A stretch of 11,637 nt of DNA, taken from contig DAOVJU010000050.1 in assembly GCA_030632095.1 (NCBI GenBank), forward strand, positions 1-11,637. Direction: 5' to 3'. The notes below the pieces were generated by a model, which had not been told where the DNA came from, made no database searches, and saw only the letters and a list, made by a program, of their open reading frames with translations. Shown one piece after another: positions 7,113 to 11,637 of the stretch. Position 1 is the first letter of the stretch. Every line of letters begins with the position of its first letter. The DNA is from Chlorobiota bacterium. Its GTDB lineage: Bacteria; Bacteroidota; Bacteroidia; Bacteroidales; B39-G9. Position numbers and translations under genes: made by a program.

Positions 7113-7805
7113 ATGAACAATCGAAAAAAGAAATATAATTGCATTAGCTGTCCCAAAAAAGCAAATTGTTTTGATAAACTTTCGAAAGAAGAGTTAAAAT
7201 TAGTTGACGACAACCGGCTTGAAATCAAATATAATAAGGGAGAAATTATTTGTAAGCAAGGTGGTTTTGCTTATAATATATTACACATTACTGAAGGAAG
7301 CGCTAAGTTATACGTTGAACATAATGACAAAAAACTAATTTTAAGTTTACTAAATCATACTGATCTTATTGGTTTACATTCTTTGTTTTATAATAATGTT
7401 CTCGAATATAGCGCAGCATGTCTTGAAAATTCGTATATATGCTCAATTAGCACTAACATTATTTCTACCTTAATTAGAGAAAATATAGAGTTTGCCACAA
7501 GCATAATTTCAACACTGAATAAAGATACTTCCCGATTCTATAACCGAATAATCAGCTTAACACAAAAACAATTGCATGGTAGACTGGCAGATGCAATATT
7601 GCATTTTACCAAAGAGATTTATAATAGTGATGAAATTGAACTTAAGTTATCGAGAAAAGACATAGCCGATTTTACTGGTATGTCAACTGAAAGTGCCATA
7701 AGGATATTAAAGGAATTCCATAATGATAAGATCATTGATCTTGACGGTAAAAAACTTAAAATTATAAGCCATCAAATACTTGAAAAATTAAGTGAAATCG
7801 GATAA
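7113..7805 (+). CDS. Crp/Fnr-family regulator with FNR-type cysteine set
   Basis: A 230-residue transcription factor with an N-terminal cyclic-nucleotide-binding-like sensor domain (about 25-145), a dimer helix, and a C-terminal winged helix-turn-helix (about 155-225). Cys10-x2-Cys13-x5-Cys19 has the same spacing as Cys20, Cys23 and Cys29 of E. coli FNR. Aligning LENSYICSI here with LETSMVCEI of FNR puts Cys110 at the fourth ligand, Cys122. An oxygen-labile [4Fe-4S] cluster is therefore a reasonable inference. In the recognition helix Glu193 and Arg197, which read the TGA core in CRP and FNR, are kept; Ile196 takes the place of FNR Ser212. A near-consensus FNR box lies upstream. In Bacteroidota, members with this Cys cluster are common and not all are proven oxygen sensors. 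The gene stands alone; a palindromic repeat separates it from the convergent argS. Confidence 0.9.
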   Translation: MNNRKKKYNCISCPKKANCFDKLSKEELKLVDDNRLEIKYNKGEIICKQGGFAYNILHITEGSAKLYVEHNDKKLILSLLNHTDLIGLHSLFYNNVLEYSAACLENSYICSISTNIISTLIRENIEFATSIISTLNKDTSRFYNRIISLTQKQLHGRLADAILHFTKEIYNSDEIELKLSRKDIADFTGMSTESAIRILKEFHNDKIIDLDGKKLKIISHQILEKLSEIG

Positions 7806-7880
7806 TTTACCACCGACGAAAGAAAGTATTTTTCATTTTTATTCATAATTAGGATATGAAAGAAAACTATCTATATTTTG

Positions 7881-7971
7881 AAATAACAAGCAACAAATTA
7901 CAAATATCAAACAGTTTAGAGAATTGAGTTTTGTGATTTATGATTTTTTTGTAATTTGTTTTTTGTTATTT
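7881..7971. repeat. Palindromic A+T-rich element between the FNR-like gene and argS
   Basis: Two 24-base arms (7881-7904 and 7948-7971) are reverse complements with two mismatches, around a 43-base centre. The sequence is built of AAATAAC, ACAAATTACAAA-like words. Both flanking genes end towards it, and the right arm has T runs, so in RNA it would form a long hairpin able to act as a two-way terminator. It shares the sequence ATTTGGAGTTTTC (7968-7980) in inverted form with the element upstream of argS. Beyond it, the 7806-7880 stretch shows no gene. Confidence 0.7.
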
Positions 7972-7993
7972 GGAGTTTTCTTGATAAGACTAA

Positions 7994-9784
7994 TTACATC
8001 CGCTCAGGTACACCAATCCCTAATAATTCCAAAGCTGATTCAATTATTCTTCCTGTCATTTCTGTAAGTCTTATCCTGAAAATCATTTTATCCTGATCTT
8101 CTTCTTTAAGAACAGGATAGTCATGATAGAATTGATTGTATAATTTTGCAAATTCGTATACATAGTTTGCAATGATAGCCGGGGAATATTCAGTTCCTGC
8201 TTCTTTGATTATAGCAGGATATTCATAAATTAATCTTACCAGGTCTTTTTCTTTCTTTGCAAGTTTTATATCATTTTTTGGAAAAGCTGAAGAAACAATG
8301 TTTTTATCAGATGCTTTACGTAAAAGTGATTTGATCCTGGCATAGGTATATTGAATAAAAGGGCCTGTATTTCCATTAAAATCTATTGATTCATCAGGAT
8401 TGAATAACATGTTTTTATTCGGATCAACCTTTAGAATAAAATATTTTAATGCCCCTAAAGCAATTCTATTAATGATCACTTCAGCTTCATTTTCACTAAC
8501 TTCATCAAGTTTACCCAGTTCCTTTGACATTTCTTTGGCAGTAGTTTTCATATGATCAATTAAATCATCAGCATCCACAACTGTACCTTCTCTTGATTTC
8601 ATTTTTCCACCAGGAAGCTCAACCATTCCATAGGACACATGTTCTAGTTTATCATACCAATCGTATCCCAGTTTTTTTAATATCAATTTAAGTACCTGAA
8701 AATGATAATTTTGTTCATTTCCAACTACATATAAATGTTTGTCAAATTTCTTATCCTTATATCTTTCAAATGCCGTTCCTATATCTTGCGTCATATAAAC
8801 TGATGTTCCGTCTGATCGTAAAAGGATCTTTTCATCATAACCATGTGCTGTTAAATCTGCCCAAACAGAATTATCATCTTTTTTCTTAAGTATTTTCTTT
8901 TCCAAGCCATCCAATACTAATGATTTGCCCTTTTTGTAAGTCTCTGATTCATAATAGATTTTATCGAAATCAATTCCGAGATTCTTATATGTTACATCGA
9001 AACCCTCATACACCCAGTTATTCATTGTTTTCCATAACTTAACAATGTCTTCATCTCCTGCTTCCCACTTTCGTAACATGTCCTGGGCTTCTAACAATAT
9101 TGGAACTTCAACTTTCGCTTTGTCTTCCGAAATCCCTTTATTTATTAGCAATTCTACTTCCTTTTTATATTCTTTGTCAAATAACACGTAATAATCGCCA
9201 ACCAGTTTATCTCCTTTTTTTGCTGCTTTATCAGGAGTTACCCCTTTACCCCATTTTTTCCATGCAAGCATAGACTTACAAATATGAATTCCCCGGTCAT
9301 TAACCAAATTTACTTTTGTTACATGATGACCATTGGCTTCCAGAATTTTTGCTATTGAGAAACCTAGTAAATTATTTCTAATATGTCCTAAATGTAAAGG
9401 TTTGTTTGTATTGGGTGAAGAAAATTCAATCATTACTTGTTTCTTCTCTCCCGGATCATCTGTAAATCCAAATGTATTATTTTGTAAAGATTGGTATAAA
9501 AAGTCTATCCAGTACTTATGACTAATTGTGATATTTAGAAATCCCTTAATAACATTAAAGTTCTCAATGTAACTCACCTTTATGAGCTCATTTCCAATTT
9601 CATTTGCTGTTATTTCAGGTGATTTACGGGATATTTTCAAAAACGGAAAAACAACTAATGTGAAATCGCCTTCAAACTCAATACGCGTTTTTTGAATAGA
9701 AATTGCTTTTTTATCAATATCTGAATTATATATATTTTTTAATATAGTTTCAATACTTTCAGTTAGATTTAAAATAAGATCCAT
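7994..9784 (-). CDS. argS: Arginyl-tRNA synthetase
   Basis: A class I aminoacyl-tRNA synthetase of 596 residues that charges tRNA-Arg in the cytoplasm with ATP and arginine; an essential housekeeping enzyme. The N-terminal tRNA D-loop-recognition domain is about residues 1-90. The HIGH motif appears as His131-Leu-Gly-His134 in PLHLGHIRNN, and the KMSKS-like loop as Lys394-Met-Lys-Ser397 with Arg-Glu-Gly after it. The DALR-type anticodon-binding domain begins near the Tyr-Thr-Tyr-Ala-Arg-Ile segment (about 479) and ends in Gly-Val-Pro-Glu-Arg-Met, as usual. Length is normal. A TTG at 9790 could extend the protein by two residues, but the ATG at 9784 fits better, and the promoter at 9813-9842 leaves only a short leader. 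Unlike most neighbours, its promoter has both elements at ideal spacing, which fits strong constitutive expression. Confidence 0.97.
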   Translation of the reverse strand: MDLILNLTESIETILKNIYNSDIDKKAISIQKTRIEFEGDFTLVVFPFLKISRKSPEITANEIGNELIKVSYIENFNVIKGFLNITISHKYWIDFLYQSLQNNTFGFTDDPGEKKQVMIEFSSPNTNKPLHLGHIRNNLLGFSIAKILEANGHHVTKVNLVNDRGIHICKSMLAWKKWGKGVTPDKAAKKGDKLVGDYYVLFDKEYKKEVELLINKGISEDKAKVEVPILLEAQDMLRKWEAGDEDIVKLWKTMNNWVYEGFDVTYKNLGIDFDKIYYESETYKKGKSLVLDGLEKKILKKKDDNSVWADLTAHGYDEKILLRSDGTSVYMTQDIGTAFERYKDKKFDKHLYVVGNEQNYHFQVLKLILKKLGYDWYDKLEHVSYGMVELPGGKMKSREGTVVDADDLIDHMKTTAKEMSKELGKLDEVSENEAEVIINRIALGALKYFILKVDPNKNMLFNPDESIDFNGNTGPFIQYTYARIKSLLRKASDKNIVSSAFPKNDIKLAKKEKDLVRLIYEYPAIIKEAGTEYSPAIIANYVYEFAKLYNQFYHDYPVLKEEDQDKMIFRIRLTEMTGRIIESALELLGIGVPERM

Positions 9785-9812
9785 TTTCAATATTTTCTGA
9801 AATTTAATGCTG

Positions 9813-9842
9813 CAAAGATAACTATTAGGTGCTTAGTGACAA
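9813..9842 (-). promoter_or_regulatory. argS promoter, Bacteroidota type
   Basis: On the minus strand a TTG (9840-9842) is followed after 19 bases by TATCTTTG (9813-9820), matching the phylum's -33 / -7 pattern of TTG and TAnnTTTG exactly and at the usual spacing. Transcription would start around 9806-9810, about 22-26 bases before the ATG at 9784. Confidence 0.65.
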
Positions 9843-9845
9843 TAT

Positions 9846-9965
9846 GAAAACTCCAAATCACAATAAACAAATAACAAATAAATTCCAAAACTCCAAACTG
9901 TTTGATATTTAATTATTTAAAAATTGGAATTTATTTTAAATTTTGATGTTTGGGACTTGTGATTT
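9846..9965. repeat. Palindromic A+T-rich element upstream of argS
   Basis: AAATAAATTCCAA (9876-9888) and TTGGAATTTATTT (9924-9936) are a perfect 13-bp inverted pair, and AAATCACAA (9855-9863) matches TTGTGATTT (9957-9965) further out, so the whole is an imperfect long palindrome. Its left end GAAAACTCCAAAT (9846-9858) is the exact reverse complement of 7968-7980 on the other side of argS. The words CCAAATCACAA, ACAAATAAC and AATTCCAAAA are typical of short repeats scattered between genes in many Bacteroidota genomes (from memory). The rest of the gap to 10181 holds a 6-bp hairpin (9976-9992), a GTG-rich repeat and no gene. Confidence 0.7.
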
Positions 9966-10050
9966 TCAAAATCAGGTAGTTTTTATAACTACTACTTAAT
10001 AGCTAAATATTATTTCGCCTTCAATTCATAGGGTATCGGTTCATATTTAT

Positions 10051-10086
10051 TTTGGTGTAATTTTGTGTTTTTGTGCTTTGGTGGCA
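10051..10086. repeat. Degenerate short tandem TTTGTG-like repeat
   Basis: Four imperfect units of 7-10 bases, each built on TTTGTG or TTTGGTG, follow one another: TTTGGTGTAA, TTTTGTGTT, TTTGTGC, TTTGGTGGCA. Similar GTG-rich strings occur between genes in many Bacteroidota genomes, as far as I recall. No function can be read from it. Confidence 0.45.
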
Positions 10087-10154
10087 TATTTTTTATTTGT
10101 AAATTAAAGAATTTTCACGAGCACCTTAAAATATTATTTAGCCATTAATAATAC

Positions 10155-10162
10155 TATTTTTG
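10155..10162 (+). promoter_or_regulatory. Promoter -7 element of the glycosyltransferase (candidate)
   Basis: TATTTTTG matches TAnnTTTG exactly and lies 19 bases before the ATG at 10182. No TTG is found at the expected -33 distance, so the call is weak. Confidence 0.35.
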
Positions 10163-10181
10163 TTTTAATATAAATTGCTGA

Positions 10182-11297
10182 ATGAACGAGAAGCACCTGA
10201 ACATTATTGCATTAAATATACCTTATCCACCAGATTACGGTGGTGTTATCGATATCTTTTATAAAATAAAATCGCTTTATAATCAAGGTGTTAGAGTACA
10301 ACTGCATTGTTTTCAATATGGTAGGGATAAATCAAATGTATTAAAAAATTACTGTGAGAATGTATATTATTACAAGCGCAATAAAGGATTGAAATTCTTT
10401 TTGAGCTTGTTACCATATATTGTTATTACAAGATCGAATAAAGAGTTGCTTAAAAACCTAAAAAAAAATGAATACCCAATTCTTTTTGAAGGACTGCATA
10501 CAACCTATTTCGCAAATCACATTGAATTAAGTAACCGGAAGAAATTCATAAGGCATCATAACATTGAACATGAATATTACTTTAAACTGGCAAAATCTGA
10601 AAAGAACATCTTTGAGAAAATATATCTCTTTACTGAAGCTGCTAAATTGAAAAGATATTTTAATAGATTGAAAAGAATAAATTGTCATCTCGCAATTTCT
10701 GAAAACGACAGAGTAAAACTAGAAGTTAAATTTAAGCAAACATTATTAGTTCCGGCATTTCATTCAAACGAATCAATAAGTTGTATTGAAGGCAAATCAG
10801 ATTATATACTATATCACGGGAACCTTTCAGTTCCTGAAAATATTAATGCTGTTATTTACTTGATAAAAGAAGTATTTACTAAAATACAACGTAAAGTAAT
10901 AATCGCAGGTAAAAATCCATCTAAACATATTGAGAAAATAATTTGTAAATATGAAAATATAATTCTTGAAAGCAATCCTGGTGAAGAAAAAATGCATGAT
11001 TTGATAAGAAATGCACATATTAATATTTTAATTACATTTCAAAGCACAGGATTAAAACTAAAATTGCTTAATGCATTATATAATGGACGATTTTGTATTG
11101 TTAATGACCATATGATTAACAATACCGGCCTTGATACTGTTTGCACAATAGCAAATTCGCCTGATCAAATACTTGAAAGCATTTCGTCACTAATACATGA
11201 AGAATTTTTACCGGAAATGATTGGGAAACGAAAAATCCTGCTTGAATCGCAATTTTCTAATGAATTAAATGCGCTGATAATTACTGAGTTGCTATAA
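10182..11297 (+). CDS. GT4-like glycosyltransferase (GT-B fold)
   Basis: A 371-residue protein resembling cytoplasmic GT-B glycosyltransferases that build surface glycans or glycolipids. The N-terminal half starts with a beta strand and Tyr-Pro-Pro-Asp-Tyr-Gly-Gly (15-21), the glycine loop at which these enzymes contact the acceptor or nucleotide sugar. Arg124-His-His-Asn-Ile-Glu129 is a motif shared by a Bacteroidota branch. The C-terminal half begins near Tyr-His-Gly-Asn-Leu (211-215) and contains Thr289-Gly-Leu-Lys-Leu-Lys-Leu-Leu-Asn-Ala-Leu (to 299), where most GT4 enzymes have the Glu-x7-Glu sugar-nucleotide motif. Both glutamates are missing here, so the donor-binding mode is not the textbook one. 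There is no signal peptide or membrane segment. It stands alone, without other glycan genes nearby, so donor and acceptor remain unknown. It ends 2 bp from the convergent nth gene. Confidence 0.8.
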   Translation: MNEKHLNIIALNIPYPPDYGGVIDIFYKIKSLYNQGVRVQLHCFQYGRDKSNVLKNYCENVYYYKRNKGLKFFLSLLPYIVITRSNKELLKNLKKNEYPILFEGLHTTYFANHIELSNRKKFIRHHNIEHEYYFKLAKSEKNIFEKIYLFTEAAKLKRYFNRLKRINCHLAISENDRVKLEVKFKQTLLVPAFHSNESISCIEGKSDYILYHGNLSVPENINAVIYLIKEVFTKIQRKVIIAGKNPSKHIEKIICKYENIILESNPGEEKMHDLIRNAHINILITFQSTGLKLKLLNALYNGRFCIVNDHMINNTGLDTVCTIANSPDQILESISSLIHEEFLPEMIGKRKILLESQFSNELNALIITELL

Positions 11298-11299
11298 AT

Positions 11300-11637
11300 T
11301 TAGTTGAAACTATAAAATTTACAAAAATCTTTTATCCCACACTCAAAACACTTTGGACTTCTTGCTGTACAAATATACCTGCCATGTAAAATCAGCCAAT
11401 GATGAGCTATTGGAATATGTTTTTTCGGAATGTATTTAATCAATTGCATTTCAGCCTGATACGGATTTTTAGCATTTATTGTTAATCCGATTCTTTTTGC
11501 TACTCTAAAAACATGTGTATCTACTGCCATTGTAGGTTTATTATAAACAACAGAAGCAATTACATTTGCGGTTTTACGTCCAACACCGGGCAATTTTTGT
11601 AATTTTTCAATTTCTGAAGGCACAACACCCTTAAAAT
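11300..11637 (-). CDS. nth: Endonuclease III, C-terminal part
   Basis: The 3' part (about 112 residues) of endonuclease III, a DNA glycosylase/AP lyase that removes oxidised pyrimidines in base-excision repair. The frame stays open to the right edge, so the true start lies outside; the GTG at 11623 is an internal Val. The helix-hairpin-helix LPGVGRKTANVI holds the catalytic Lys (Lys120 in E. coli), and VDTHVFRVAKRIG holds the catalytic Asp (Asp138). The C-terminus carries the [4Fe-4S] cluster pattern Cys-x6-Cys-x2-Cys-x5-Cys in CTARSPKCFECGIKDFC. All key residues in this half are intact. Its stop codon is 2 bp from the stop of the convergent glycosyltransferase, with no hairpin between, so the two transcripts probably overlap. 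Confidence 0.95.
   Translation of the reverse strand, partial: FKGVVPSEIEKLQKLPGVGRKTANVIASVVYNKPTMAVDTHVFRVAKRIGLTINAKNPYQAEMQLIKYIPKKHIPIAHHWLILHGRYICTARSPKCFECGIKDFCKFYSFN

Noticed and set aside
7728..7742. Perfect palindrome AAGATCATTGATCTT, resembling an operator.
   Set aside because: It lies inside the coding region of the Crp/Fnr gene and is explained by its codons (Asp-Lys-Ile-Ile-Asp-Leu); the half-site spacing is not that of an FNR box.
10827..11018. Minus-strand reading frame of 63 codons within the glycosyltransferase.
   Set aside because: It is a shadow in an A+T-rich gene, full of Phe/Ile/Tyr, without a start signal or recognisable domain.

Overview
The window looks like a piece of ordinary chromosome from a Bacteroidota organism, probably a free-living member of the Bacteroidales/Marinilabiliales kind; the family is not certain. 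Pointers are: strongly A+T-rich DNA; almost no Shine-Dalgarno sequences before the genes; promoter-like motifs of the Bacteroidota type (TTG, then TAnnTTTG); exported proteins whose signal peptides end just before a Gln; an HtpG C-terminus with the long charged helical insert of that phylum; and the TPR / PD40 propeller / OmpA architecture that is abundant there.

Layout. 1-432: 3' end of htpG, closed by a strong terminator. 533-4627 (+): three cell-envelope genes, namely an OmpA-type peptidoglycan-anchored propeller protein, a small DUF6438-like lipoprotein with a GTG start, and, 15 bp later, an exported beta-lactamase-fold serine hydrolase. 4702-6317 (-): a compact regulatory operon of ECF sigma factor, membrane zinc-finger anti-sigma factor and membrane-anchored CnrX/CpxP/Spy-like periplasmic sensor; the last two overlap by 8 bp. 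6450-6818 (-): a receiver-only response regulator whose probable 5' leader is bracketed by a perfect 15-bp inverted repeat. 7113-7805 (+): a Crp/Fnr regulator carrying the complete FNR cysteine pattern, with a near-perfect FNR box 66 bp upstream of its start. 7994-9784 (-): argS, bracketed by two A+T-rich palindromic repeats that share a sequence in inverted orientation. 10182-11297 (+): a GT4-like glycosyltransferase. 11300-11637 (-): 3' part of nth, tail to tail with the glycosyltransferase and only 2 bp apart.

How the genes may work together. The middle of the window (4.7-7.8 kb) is a cluster of sensing genes: an envelope or metal stress sigma system, a phosphorelay receiver and a probable oxygen-responsive regulator. 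No effector genes (efflux pump, respiratory enzyme, histidine kinase) lie next to them, so their targets are elsewhere. The 0.5-4.6 kb genes are envelope functions without an obvious shared pathway. I see no CRISPR array, transposase, phage gene, toxin-antitoxin pair, tRNA, rRNA or defence island. I do not find a clearly new system; the best leads are the candidate autoregulated FNR-type gene, the structured leader of the response regulator and the repeat family flanking argS.
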